Source of the DNA: Mariprofundaceae bacterium
GTDB taxonomy: Bacteria; Pseudomonadota; Zetaproteobacteria; Mariprofundales; Mariprofundaceae
Assembly (NCBI GenBank): GCA_030950825.1
Contig: JAUZQT010000145.1
Coordinates: forward strand, 1-9,756
Direction: 5' to 3'
Length of the DNA: 9,756 nucleotides
Shown here piece by piece: positions 1-6,994 of the stretch. The translations under genes were made by a program, and so were the position numbers. A model generated the notes under the pieces. It was not told where the DNA came from. It saw only the letters and a program-made list of their open reading frames with translations, and ran no database searches. Every line of letters begins with the position of its first letter. Within the stretch, counting starts at the first letter, position 1.

Positions 1-747
1 TTTCATGCGGCGTGGCAAGCATTTCGTTCAGGAAGCGTTGAACGGCATGGCTTCAAACATGAGTGGCGTGGGCTGTTGCTTACCCATGTCTATCATCCCA
101 AGTTAGATATGCAGCATGAACACCACCGTGAATACTTTCTAAATTTGGTCAAGCAAGTTGGTGTTCCTATAAAAAATGAACAAGTTTTACTTGTTGCAAA
201 TGCTGAAGAAGTGGAAGCAGGCATTATACAACTTCAAGCGCATGATGTTGATCCTGAACGAGCCATTTGCGTTGCTCCAGGTGCGCAATTTGGTGGCGCC
301 AAGCGTTACCCGTTTGAGTCTTACGCTTATATTTTGAAGTGGCTTTCAGATGAGGGTTGGCAGCCTGTAATTTTGGGTACCCAAGCAGAGTGTGATATTG
401 GTGCGGCATGTTTACAAAAAATAACAGGTAAAAAAGCTTGGAACGCATCGGGCACAACAAGCTTGCGAGAGGCTTTGCAATTGGTGGCATGCAGTAAGCT
501 TACCTTGTGCAATGATTCGGGTTTGATGCATGTATCTGCGGGGCTGGGAAAACCCACCGTTGGTATATTTGGTGCGACTGAGCCAAGTCGTACGGCACCA
601 TCCGGGGAACATGTTCGCCTCTTATATCAACCTGCTGTATGCAGCCCATGCCTGCAACGTGAGTGTCATGTAGTGGGCCAGCCGTGCATGGTGAATATCT
701 TGCCAGAAATGGTTCTCGAAGCATGTTTGGAACAATTGAAAGCTTGA
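1..747 (+). CDS. waaF: ADP-heptose:LPS heptosyltransferase II (GT9), 5' truncated by window edge
   Basis: GT9 enzyme expected to add the second L-glycero-D-manno-heptose to the LPS inner core at the cytoplasmic face, using ADP-heptose. The frame is open from base 1 with no stop, so the first ATG/TTG codons seen inside are not the start. About 248 residues are present, so roughly the first 100 of the usual ~350 are missing. Visible motifs are the GT9 donor-site block PGAQFGGAKRYP (about bases 265-310), the NDSGLMHVSAGLGKP block with GIFGATEPSRTAPSG (about 511-605), and a C-terminal Cys cluster C-x2-C-x4-C-x6-C (about 640-690). DSGLMHV followed by the TEPSRTAP stretch is the WaaF pattern rather than WaaC. 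The end overlaps the start of the next gene, which implies translational coupling. Family assignment is firm. The exact heptose position transferred is inferred from family and from the waaC-like neighbour. Confidence 0.92.
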   Translation, partial: FHAAWQAFRSGSVERHGFKHEWRGLLLTHVYHPKLDMQHEHHREYFLNLVKQVGVPIKNEQVLLVANAEEVEAGIIQLQAHDVDPERAICVAPGAQFGGAKRYPFESYAYILKWLSDEGWQPVILGTQAECDIGAACLQKITGKKAWNASGTTSLREALQLVACSKLTLCNDSGLMHVSAGLGKPTVGIFGATEPSRTAPSGEHVRLLYQPAVCSPCLQRECHVVGQPCMVNILPEMVLEACLEQLKA

Positions 748-1784
748 AAGTTCTGGTTGTAAAACTATCTGCTTTTGGTGATATTATTCATGCTCTTCCT
801 GCCTTGGATGATTTATTGAAACAGCCTGAAGTGACTGAGGTTCACTGGTTGCTTGATCGGCGTTTTGCATTCGTTGCGGACATTTTCCCGCCACAGGTCA
901 AGGTGCATAAAGTTGCATTGAAGGGGGAGTCTAAAATCCGTCATGCTTGGCATATGATTCAAACATTACGCCAAGAAAACTTCGACATTATTTTTGATCT
1001 GCAAGGGCTCCTTAAATCAGGTGTGATGGCTTGGGCAAGCGCTCAATCATCGTGTAAGGTGTATGGCTTTGATCGCGAACAAAGCCCAGAGTGGCCAAAT
1101 TTCTGGTTTGTGAATCCTGTAGCTTTTCACCCCAATGAAAAACATGTTGTGCCACTTTATCGGCATATTATTGCTGCTGCATTTAATATACAACAAATAA
1201 CGCGTGTGAACGCTGCAAACAAAGCGCAGGATTATGTTGCGCCGCATATTCAAGTCACATTAGAAATGCAGAAAAAAGCCCAACAAGTCTTGCTCGATAT
1301 GGGGCTTCCAATGCCATTTTCGATATTGCATGTTGGTGGGAGTTATAGCACCAAACGGCTACCTGATGCACAGTGGCAACAGCTTGTAAAACTTATGCAG
1401 TGCGAACAAAAACTACTTGTCTTATGGGGTAATGAAGAAGAAAAAAGTCGTGCTACTGATATCGCCAAGGGTTATGAAAATATTATTGTGGCGCCGCACT
1501 GTTTTTCCTTGCCAGTGCTTGCAGGCCTGCTGCAACAGGCCTCTGCTTATCTAGGGCAGGACACAGGTGTTAGTCATCTAGCTGCGGCCTGTGATTGTCC
1601 AACCATTATTTTATGGGGTGCAACGGCACCATGGCGTATGGGGGCACTGGGTTCAATACACCGACATATTATACCAATAAGTGATTGCGCACCTTGCTTC
1701 AAACGCCAATGCGATCACTTTATCTGTATGCCATCTTTGAATGTTCAATACATGAAACAAGCTTGGCAGGCGGTTCGCAGGTGA
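723..1784 (+). CDS. waaC: LPS heptosyltransferase I (GT9)
   Basis: GT9 enzyme expected to add the first heptose to Kdo2-lipid A on the inner membrane. The N-terminus has the WaaC signature KVLVVKLSAFGDIIHALPAL (residues 9-28 from this start), followed by FDLQGLLKSG, LHVGGSYSTKRLP and GQDTGVSHLAAACDCPTIILWGATAPWRMG. The C-terminus has a Cys cluster C-x2-C-x4-C-x4-C. The chosen ATG gives 353 residues and overlaps waaF by 25 bases. A TTG at 744, whose last two bases belong to the waaF stop, would give 346 residues and begin right at the conserved strand; it is a real alternative because neither start has a strong Shine-Dalgarno. A farther upstream ATG at 663 would add 20 residues not expected in the family. 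The waaF-waaC pairing supports the calls for both genes. Confidence 0.9.
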   Translation: MFGTIESLKVLVVKLSAFGDIIHALPALDDLLKQPEVTEVHWLLDRRFAFVADIFPPQVKVHKVALKGESKIRHAWHMIQTLRQENFDIIFDLQGLLKSGVMAWASAQSSCKVYGFDREQSPEWPNFWFVNPVAFHPNEKHVVPLYRHIIAAAFNIQQITRVNAANKAQDYVAPHIQVTLEMQKKAQQVLLDMGLPMPFSILHVGGSYSTKRLPDAQWQQLVKLMQCEQKLLVLWGNEEEKSRATDIAKGYENIIVAPHCFSLPVLAGLLQQASAYLGQDTGVSHLAAACDCPTIILWGATAPWRMGALGSIHRHIIPISDCAPCFKRQCDHFICMPSLNVQYMKQAWQAVRR

Positions 1785-2518
1785 AGCTACTCTTTGTTTT
1801 AAGCAGCTTGTGCTTGATGCCAGCGTTGCTTTATGCTGAAAGCGATTGTATGCCCTATGCTGGAGAGCAGTTGACCTTTGATGTGGGCTGGGAATTTATC
1901 AATGCGGGTGTCGCTACGATGACTGTTAGTACGCCATCTGAAGGCAGTTATAAAATTCACACTGCGGCTCGAACCAATAAATTTTTGGATATTTTCAAAA
2001 AAGTTCGGGATATTATTGTATCGGAGGGTATTTGCTTGGATGGTGCCATGCAAAGTACACATTTTAACCTTGAACAGCATGAACGATCATACCATGCTAT
2101 TAAAAAAACAGTGTTTGACTGGCAGCACGATGCAGTGTTTTATACCCAAAATAAAAAAACAGATCGTTATGATGTGTCTGCAGGGCATTTGAATGTCATG
2201 GATGCTTTCTTTAGGGTGCGTAGCGAAAAACTGCTGTTGGGTGATAGTTTTAATGTGCCCGTTTTTGATTCGCGTGAAACCTATGATGTGATTGTTAATA
2301 TTGGAAAAAAAACAAAAATGTTACGCGCCCCATGGGGTGAGCATGTTGAATGTATTAGCATTGAACCAATACTTAAAACGGCAGGAATGTTTTCCAGTAA
2401 AGGTAAAATGAAAATCTGGGTGACCAATGATAGCAGACATATTCCGATTAAATTGATCGCAAAAATAAAAATTGGTCATATCGTGGGAACACTCATTGAT
2501 TATAAGGAGCCTAGGTGA
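1781..2518 (+). CDS. DUF3108-family secreted protein
   Basis: Periplasmic protein of unknown function, 245 residues. It is started at GTG 1781 because this makes a clean signal peptide (MKLLFVLSSLCLMPALLYA, then ESDC), with a stop-start overlap GTGA to waaC. An upstream ATG at 1685 in the same frame would bury the signal peptide behind 32 residues. Family-like features are GEQLTFDVGWEFINAGVATM near the mature N-terminus, a FLDIFKKVRDII segment, NVMDAFFRVRS in the middle, and a C-terminal stretch with SIEPILKTAGMFSSKGKMKIWVTNDSRHIPI and GHIVGTL. This order matches DUF3108 as I know it. No catalytic motif is apparent. The predicted fold is mostly beta strand, and a role in envelope or lipid handling is only inferred from the LPS context. 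No lipobox is seen: the first mature Cys is four residues past the cleavage site. Confidence 0.82.
   Translation: MKLLFVLSSLCLMPALLYAESDCMPYAGEQLTFDVGWEFINAGVATMTVSTPSEGSYKIHTAARTNKFLDIFKKVRDIIVSEGICLDGAMQSTHFNLEQHERSYHAIKKTVFDWQHDAVFYTQNKKTDRYDVSAGHLNVMDAFFRVRSEKLLLGDSFNVPVFDSRETYDVIVNIGKKTKMLRAPWGEHVECISIEPILKTAGMFSSKGKMKIWVTNDSRHIPIKLIAKIKIGHIVGTLIDYKEPR
2504..2509 (+). promoter_or_regulatory. Shine-Dalgarno AAGGAG that fixes a GTG start
   Basis: A perfect AAGGAG lies five bases before GTG 2515, inside the last codons of the DUF3108 gene. It is the strongest ribosome site in the first block and decides the GTG start of the methyltransferase, whose first base overlaps the DUF3108 stop region (GTGA). 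Confidence 0.75.
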
Positions 2519-3069
2519 ACACAACATATACAACGCTTGAAACGTGGTGCCTTGATCATCGTAAGCTGGCAACCGCACCAGCATTTATTATATTATTGCT
2601 TTTGGCAGCTCCAAGCATGCTTTCGCTAAGCCTTGGCGGTCTGATGGTTGTTTTTGGTGAAATGGGGCGTACTTGGTCATCGGGCTATATTGATAAAAAC
2701 ACCAAGCTTGCCACGGCCGGGCCTTACCGTTTTAGTAGAAATCCTTTGTATTTTTTCAATGCGATGATTTTTGTTGGTTTTTGTGTCATGGCGTTTAACC
2801 CTTGGGCGGCGATCTTTGGGATCATATCATTTACCATTATTTATCGTGCAACCATGCGCAGTGAGGCTGAGTTTATTGCGGGTATTTTTGGTGAAGAGTT
2901 CACCAAGTGGATTGCCGTTGTGCCGATGTTCTGGCCTAAATGGACAAACTATCCTGCACAAGGGCAATTCTCTTGGGCTTTGGTGGCCAAACACAGAGAA
3001 CACAAAAATGCTCTGGCTATGTTGGCTGGGGTTGTTTTATTTATTGGCATTTACATATATCAACAGTAG
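2515..3069 (+). CDS. ICMT-family integral membrane methyltransferase
   Basis: Inner-membrane protein of 184 residues, related to isoprenylcysteine carboxyl methyltransferase / phospholipid methyltransferase proteins, which use SAM to methylate small or lipid-linked substrates. The family core is visible: KLATAGPYRFSRNPLYF (residues 64-80), then a hydrophobic hairpin (about 83-110), then RSEAEFIAGIFGEEF (115-129) and a VPMFWPK stretch. A hydrophobic segment near residues 23-47 and a C-terminal one near 165-183 give about four or five membrane passes. The start is GTG, backed by AAGGAG five bases upstream and a GTGA overlap with the previous gene. Bacterial members are functionally diverse, so the substrate cannot be named. 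Co-translation with a secreted DUF3108 protein and heptosyltransferases suggests an envelope lipid or glycan substrate, which is inference. Confidence 0.8.
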   Translation: MNTTYTTLETWCLDHRKLATAPAFIILLLLAAPSMLSLSLGGLMVVFGEMGRTWSSGYIDKNTKLATAGPYRFSRNPLYFFNAMIFVGFCVMAFNPWAAIFGIISFTIIYRATMRSEAEFIAGIFGEEFTKWIAVVPMFWPKWTNYPAQGQFSWALVAKHREHKNALAMLAGVVLFIGIYIYQQ

Positions 3070-3073
3070 TTAA

Positions 3074-3234
3074 GAACGGGAATTAAATAACATGCGTAAT
3101 TTAAGCTTGTCTTTTTGCCCAGCATCTGCGTTTCAAAAAAGCTTACATAGTAGGAGGCTATGCTTCACTTTTTGCGCCTTGATGCTGAATAAAAATTCTG
3201 CGCTTTAAATGCGCATGTTATTTAATTTCCGTTC
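3074..3234 (+). mobile_element. 161-bp palindromic MITE-like element
   Basis: The ends form an inverted repeat of 23 bases, 3074-3096 against 3212-3234, with one mismatch (GAACGG... / ...CCGTTC). The symmetry continues inward around one centre near 3154: AAGC 3103-3106 with GCTT 3202-3205, CAGCATC 3120-3126 with GATGCTG 3181-3187, and a central hairpin CATAG 3146-3150 with CTATG 3158-3162. The whole element could fold into one long stem. No transposase or convincing ORF lies inside. It fills nearly all of the 179-base gap between the ICMT gene and the next gene, starting 4 bases after the stop and ending 3 bases before the next ribosome site. A target duplication is not clear (TTAA on the left, ATTA on the right). 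A structured RNA or a strong processing/attenuation hairpin is the alternative. Orientation is arbitrary. Confidence 0.7.
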
Positions 3235-3248
3235 ATTAGGATAATACA

Positions 3249-4109
3249 ATGACACTTTCTTTGTTTGAAACATGCCCTCTACAATGTACTTCTCCATTAG
3301 AGAAAACCAGCATTGTTCTTCCTGAAGGCGCGCTTTATGAGTGTCCATCTTGCGGTCAATTACTCAGTAGTTGTACTCAAGGTTGGTATAATGAATCCAT
3401 GCAAGAATTTGATAATCCGCAAGGAACTGTTCCGCAAGGCAGTATGGATAAACGTTACGACCAACGCATGTCTCGCATTTTAAAAGGTGCTCAAAAGAAA
3501 CTACCGTACCATGCCAACAGGATAACATCGCTGGATGTTGGCTGCTCCAGTGGAGCCTTACTGCAAGTTGCCCAACGTTGTGGTTTTAATGCGCATGGTG
3601 TCGAACCAGCAGATCAGGCAGCTAATACTGCATCTGGTATTCCTGATGTCAGTGTTTTCAAAGGCTTTCTTCATGATGCGAAATATCCAGATAATCATTT
3701 TGATATGATTACGTTATTTGAAGTTATTGAACACCTTACTGACCCCATAAGTATGACACAAGAAATCTCACGTATTTTAAAGCCTGGTGGTATCTTTCTT
3801 ATTGGAACGGGTAATGCAGACTCTTGGACTGTGAAATTGCTGGGCGAGAAATGGGAATATTTTGATATCGCTGGGCATGGGGGGCATATCAGCTTTTTTA
3901 CCCCCAAAAGCATGCGGAAATTGGCCGATCACTGTCAGTTGAATATCAAAGAAATTAGCACCAAACGGGTAAATTTTGGTGAAAAAAAGAATGTTGGTTT
4001 TATGTTTTATCAATTCAATCGTATCGTGCGGGAATTGCTTGCGCTGCCTGCACGCTGGACAAGCAAAGGTCACGATATGTTAGTCACAATGCAGAAATCA
4101 ACGCATTAA
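3249..4109 (+). CDS. Class I SAM-dependent methyltransferase with N-terminal Cys cluster
   Basis: Cytoplasmic enzyme of 286 residues. The Rossmann core shows motif I LDVGCSSG (95-102), the acidic ribose-binding residue in HGVEP (E119), the FDMITLFEVIEHLTDP block (about 155-170) and the ILKPGGIFLIGTGN strand (about 179-192). Before the core there are paired cysteines C9/C13 and C32/C35, compatible with a small zinc ribbon like that in sugar- and polysaccharide-associated methyltransferases. An AGGA ribosome site (3238-3241) lies seven bases before the ATG, just outside the palindromic element. Position beside glycosyltransferases suggests methylation of a sugar in LPS or its precursor. The substrate is unknown. 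Confidence 0.8.
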   Translation: MTLSLFETCPLQCTSPLEKTSIVLPEGALYECPSCGQLLSSCTQGWYNESMQEFDNPQGTVPQGSMDKRYDQRMSRILKGAQKKLPYHANRITSLDVGCSSGALLQVAQRCGFNAHGVEPADQAANTASGIPDVSVFKGFLHDAKYPDNHFDMITLFEVIEHLTDPISMTQEISRILKPGGIFLIGTGNADSWTVKLLGEKWEYFDIAGHGGHISFFTPKSMRKLADHCQLNIKEISTKRVNFGEKKNVGFMFYQFNRIVRELLALPARWTSKGHDMLVTMQKSTH

Positions 4110-4110
4110 T

Positions 4111-4130
4111 GCGATGGTAGATGCCATCGC
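4111..4130 (+). promoter_or_regulatory. Start-codon hairpin, possible translational coupling element
   Basis: GCGATGG (4111-4117) and CCATCGC (4124-4130) form a perfect 7-bp stem with a 6-base loop, and the ATG of the GT2 gene lies inside the left arm. No good Shine-Dalgarno precedes this ATG, and the upstream stop ends only four bases away. The arrangement fits a start that is masked until ribosomes finishing the upstream gene open it. This is a structural prediction only. Confidence 0.45.
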
Positions 4131-4944
4131 AGTCATTATTTCGACGTACAACAACCCCAGTTTTTTACGCTTGGTTTTAGCAGCTTATGCCAAACAGTGT
4201 GATAAGCGGTTTAGTATTTATATTGCAGATGATGGATCCAATGCTGAAACGCGCGATTTGATTGAACATATGAGCAAGGGTTTCCCTGTGGAAATTCACC
4301 ACATTTGGCATGAAGACCAAGGCTTTCGCAAAGCAAGAATACACAACCTCGTACTGCAACAAGTGAAAGAAGCTTATGTTATTCTCACCGATGGCGATTG
4401 CATTGCGCCCCCTCACTTCATTGCAACCCACCGCCGTTTGGCTCAAGAATCCACGCTTATTTGCGGCAGCAGAATCTTATTATCCCCTAGCTATACACAG
4501 CACTTATGCCAATCTGGCAATATACCTTCCTTTAGTACTTTTTATTGTATCAAAAGCCGCTTGCAAGGCCACATCAACCGTGTGTTCCCGTTATTTCTAC
4601 CTGCCCATTTATCCGCGCCAAAACAAAAAATATCTGGCATTCATGGCTGCCATATCTCCTGCCATACAAAAGATCTACTACATATCAACGGCTTTGATGA
4701 AAGCTTTGAAGGTTGGGGGCGTGAAGATTCTGATTTGGTTGCACGGCTTTTGCACAGTGGCGTTCAGCGTCGAAATCTACGTGGAGCACCTGTATTGCAT
4801 TTATGGCATAAAGAGAACGCACGCAATCATTTAAACGACAATGATGCTCTGCTACAGGCATGCATTGATGACAAGCGGAAACAAGCGTTGATTGGCATTG
4901 GTGAATTGAGCAATATTGAAGATAAATCATGCCCAAACCTTTGA
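4114..4944 (+). CDS. GT2-family glycosyltransferase with galactosyltransferase-like C-terminal region
   Basis: Cytoplasmic, membrane-associated glycosyltransferase of 276 residues, probably adding one sugar to the LPS core or O-unit. GT-A fold landmarks are AVIISTYNN (6-14), IADDGS (37-42, nucleotide-binding D39/D40), HEDQGFRKAR, and the metal-binding DGD at 93-95. The C-terminal part has GCHISC and then NGFDESFEGWGREDSDLVAR (192-211), the pattern seen in the galactosyltransferase C-terminal domain (Glyco_transf_7C), followed by HLWHKENARNHL. The start ATG is four bases after the previous stop and lies in a hairpin. The end overlaps the next gene by 16 bases. Donor and acceptor sugars cannot be told from sequence. 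Confidence 0.87.
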   Translation: MVDAIAVIISTYNNPSFLRLVLAAYAKQCDKRFSIYIADDGSNAETRDLIEHMSKGFPVEIHHIWHEDQGFRKARIHNLVLQQVKEAYVILTDGDCIAPPHFIATHRRLAQESTLICGSRILLSPSYTQHLCQSGNIPSFSTFYCIKSRLQGHINRVFPLFLPAHLSAPKQKISGIHGCHISCHTKDLLHINGFDESFEGWGREDSDLVARLLHSGVQRRNLRGAPVLHLWHKENARNHLNDNDALLQACIDDKRKQALIGIGELSNIEDKSCPNL

Positions 4945-6005
4945 TTATTGTACAAATTTGCCGTCGTTTTGGGCCTGTTGGAGGCATGGAGCGTTATGTT
5001 TGGGAGCTTTGTCGCGAACTGGCAATCATGGGGCATCACGTGCATGTTTTATGCGAAGTAAACCTTTGCACAGAGCCTTTATCAAACGTATCTATTCATG
5101 AATTAGGTGAAATTCGACCCAAACCACGCTGGCTTGCCCACATCCGCTTTTCTTGCCATGTACATCAGTGGTTAGAAAAGAATCGCACGTCTGAAATGAT
5201 TATTCATAGCCATGAGCGCACAGCAGATCACCAGATTACCACCTTCCACGGCCCGCCATTTGCCAAAGTTCGCGATTTGCCATGTTGGAAGCGTTTTTCC
5301 CCGCGTATAACAATGAATTTATGGCTGGAACAGCGTGAACTCTGCGCAGCACAAGTGCAAATGATTGTACCAAATTCCAAGCAGATTGCCGAAAATATTG
5401 AGTATTATTATCCATCTATTAGCCACCGCATTACCCCGCCGATTGTGCCAGGCGTTGCCGATGTGCCCAAGCGACCCATGCGAGCTATTGCACCCGACGG
5501 CGGCATGATTGGTTTTATTGGTAAAGAATGGAAGCGTAAAGGGCTTGTTATGGCCATTGACATTATGAACGAGCTTGTAAAACAACGGCCAAACCTTCAT
5601 TTTATGGTTGCAGGCTCAATGCAAAAAGATATTCAGTCATTGTTTAAATCAGCCACCTTCCAGTTCAGCCTATTGGGCGAGGTCGACACAAAAGATTTTT
5701 ATCCGCAATTGGATGTGTTATTGCATCCTGCGAATAATGAACCTTATGGTATGGTCATTACTGAAGCATTGGCTGCGGGTGTTCCTGTGGTGATTTCTGA
5801 TGTGTGTGGCGCAGCAAGCGAAATAAACGCCAAGCTTGGTAGTGTTTTAGCTTTAGAATCTTCTGTTACATTGTGGTGTAATGCACTTGAGTTATGGTTA
5901 AACCTTTCAGATGCGAATATTGATTATCAAAGAAGTTGGTATCATACCGCCTTATCTTATGAGGCACTCTATAAAAAAATAGAGCTAAGCTCGAAGGATT
6001 TCTAG
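4929..6005 (+). CDS. GT4-family glycosyltransferase, WaaG-like
   Basis: Retaining GT-B glycosyltransferase of 358 residues, acting at the inner face of the cytoplasmic membrane. The N-terminal acceptor domain begins ICRRFGPVGGMERYVWEL (10-27), as in WaaG/RfaG-type LPS core glucosyltransferases. Mid-protein IVPNSKQIAENI marks the end of that domain. The donor domain has the basic phosphate-binding loop GFIGKEWKRKG (K199-K204) and the E-x7-E motif in NEPYGMVITEALAAGVP (E271, E279). The length is close to WaaG (about 370). A GAAG ribosome site lies seven bases before ATG 4929, inside the preceding gene. WaaG function (first outer-core glucose) is plausible from the N-terminal motif and the heptosyltransferase context, but GT4 enzymes vary, so no symbol is given. 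Confidence 0.87.
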   Translation: MPKPLIIVQICRRFGPVGGMERYVWELCRELAIMGHHVHVLCEVNLCTEPLSNVSIHELGEIRPKPRWLAHIRFSCHVHQWLEKNRTSEMIIHSHERTADHQITTFHGPPFAKVRDLPCWKRFSPRITMNLWLEQRELCAAQVQMIVPNSKQIAENIEYYYPSISHRITPPIVPGVADVPKRPMRAIAPDGGMIGFIGKEWKRKGLVMAIDIMNELVKQRPNLHFMVAGSMQKDIQSLFKSATFQFSLLGEVDTKDFYPQLDVLLHPANNEPYGMVITEALAAGVPVVISDVCGAASEINAKLGSVLALESSVTLWCNALELWLNLSDANIDYQRSWYHTALSYEALYKKIELSSKDF

Positions 6006-6046
6006 ACCAAGCAAGCCTCGTTGCATAGTCTCCAATCCATTGTGTT

Positions 6047-6052
6047 AAGGAG
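6047..6052 (+). promoter_or_regulatory. Shine-Dalgarno AAGGAG that fixes a TTG start
   Basis: A perfect AAGGAG lies six bases before TTG 6059. The downstream reading frame has no ATG until residue 57, just ahead of the SAM-binding core, so this site is the main support for a TTG start. The 53-base gap it sits in shows no other clear signal. Confidence 0.7.
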
Positions 6053-6058
6053 TAAGAT

Positions 6059-6991
6059 TTGACCACGAAAGAAGCAGAAAAACTTGTTTATAATGTCTGG
6101 AATCGTTGTAAAAATCACTTTTTTAAAAACACCCCATCTGAACGTTGCCACTCGTGGGAACAGGCAGATGAAACGTCGCTACGTGCTTTGGAAGAATATT
6201 TTCATGGTAGCGCTTATCGCTTTTCGATGTTATTGACATTGGCCAAACAATACCTTCCCGAAAAGGCCAAAGTTTTGGATGCTGGCGCAGGGCATGGTGT
6301 ACTAGCTTTGGCATTAAAAGATGCAGGGTTTAATGCTGCAGCATCTGACTTACATCAGGGCTTGGCCATCTTTGAAGAGGAAAATATTCCCTACTATCAA
6401 TGGCACTTAGAGGCTCATGCTGCGCCATTTCCTGACAATAGTTTTGATGCGGTGATTCTATCACAAACAATTGAACACTTTACATACTCTCCACTAAAGC
6501 CTTTGCAAGAACTTGTGCGTGTTCTTCGTCCTAGTGGCATTTTAATTGTTGATGCGCCAAATATCAGTTGCTTTCATAATATCTCTCGTTTGTTCAGAGG
6601 GAAAAGTTTGCACTGGAATTTAAAAAAACATTATTTAGAGCAAGTCGCGGAAGTGGTTGATGGTGTTCCCTATTATGATCGTCATAACCATGAATATAGT
6701 TACGAAGATTTACTTGATATAGCCGATTATTTTGATTTAAAGGTTGAAAATATTGCTTATTATTCATCATGCAATAAAAAGAAAAGAGGCCAATTTGCTA
6801 TTTTCTTCTCACATATCAGAGATGCAGTGAAACGCTGGAGAAAAGGTATCTATGCCGTTTATCGCCTTCCTAGTGATGCAAAGCAAGCTAACGTAGGTGA
6901 AACTTTTTCATCCCAGAAGGTGACGCATCGATTACAAGCTGAAAAAACATCATCGGCGCATTTGTTGCATGTTAAACCAGCGGAAGGCTAA
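6059..6991 (+). CDS. Class I SAM-dependent methyltransferase
   Basis: Cytoplasmic methyltransferase of 310 residues, started at TTG with an ideal AAGGAG upstream. The SAM-binding motif I is VLDAGAGHG (72-80), followed by an acidic strand (AASDLH), the FPDNSFDAVILSQTIEHFTYSP block and the LRPSGILIVDAPN strand. After the core come RHNHEYSYEDLLDIADYF and a basic, Lys/Arg-rich tail (KKKRGQF, KRWRKG) that may touch membrane or an anionic glycan. It is not closely similar to the methyltransferase at 3249: it lacks the N-terminal cysteines and has a different motif I. A sugar-methylating or chain-capping role is inferred from its place between a GT4 and a GT2 gene. The ribosome site of the next gene lies in its last codons. 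Confidence 0.8.
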   Translation: MTTKEAEKLVYNVWNRCKNHFFKNTPSERCHSWEQADETSLRALEEYFHGSAYRFSMLLTLAKQYLPEKAKVLDAGAGHGVLALALKDAGFNAAASDLHQGLAIFEEENIPYYQWHLEAHAAPFPDNSFDAVILSQTIEHFTYSPLKPLQELVRVLRPSGILIVDAPNISCFHNISRLFRGKSLHWNLKKHYLEQVAEVVDGVPYYDRHNHEYSYEDLLDIADYFDLKVENIAYYSSCNKKKRGQFAIFFSHIRDAVKRWRKGIYAVYRLPSDAKQANVGETFSSQKVTHRLQAEKTSSAHLLHVKPAEG

Positions 6992-6994
6992 ACG

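Noticed and set aside
663..722. Upstream ATG extension of waaC
   Set aside because: It adds 20 residues lying wholly inside waaF in another frame and not expected in the family; the conserved N-terminal strand begins after 744.
1519..1545. Short palindromes around GCAGGCCTGC within waaC
   Set aside because: Local 10-base palindrome inside conserved coding sequence, with no context suggesting a site.
1685..1780. Upstream ATG extension of the DUF3108 gene
   Set aside because: It would place 32 residues before a clean signal peptide and overlap waaC by about 100 bases; GTG 1781 gives an ideal GTGA junction.
3179..3209. Promoter-like TTGATG and TTTAAA inside the first palindrome
   Set aside because: Spacing is about 19 bases, both boxes are weak and the region is AT-rich, so chance is likely.
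3074..3234. Palindrome as an ordinary rho-independent terminator
   Set aside because: The stem is far too long and AT-rich and is not followed by a T tract; symmetry reaches the extreme ends as in mobile elements.
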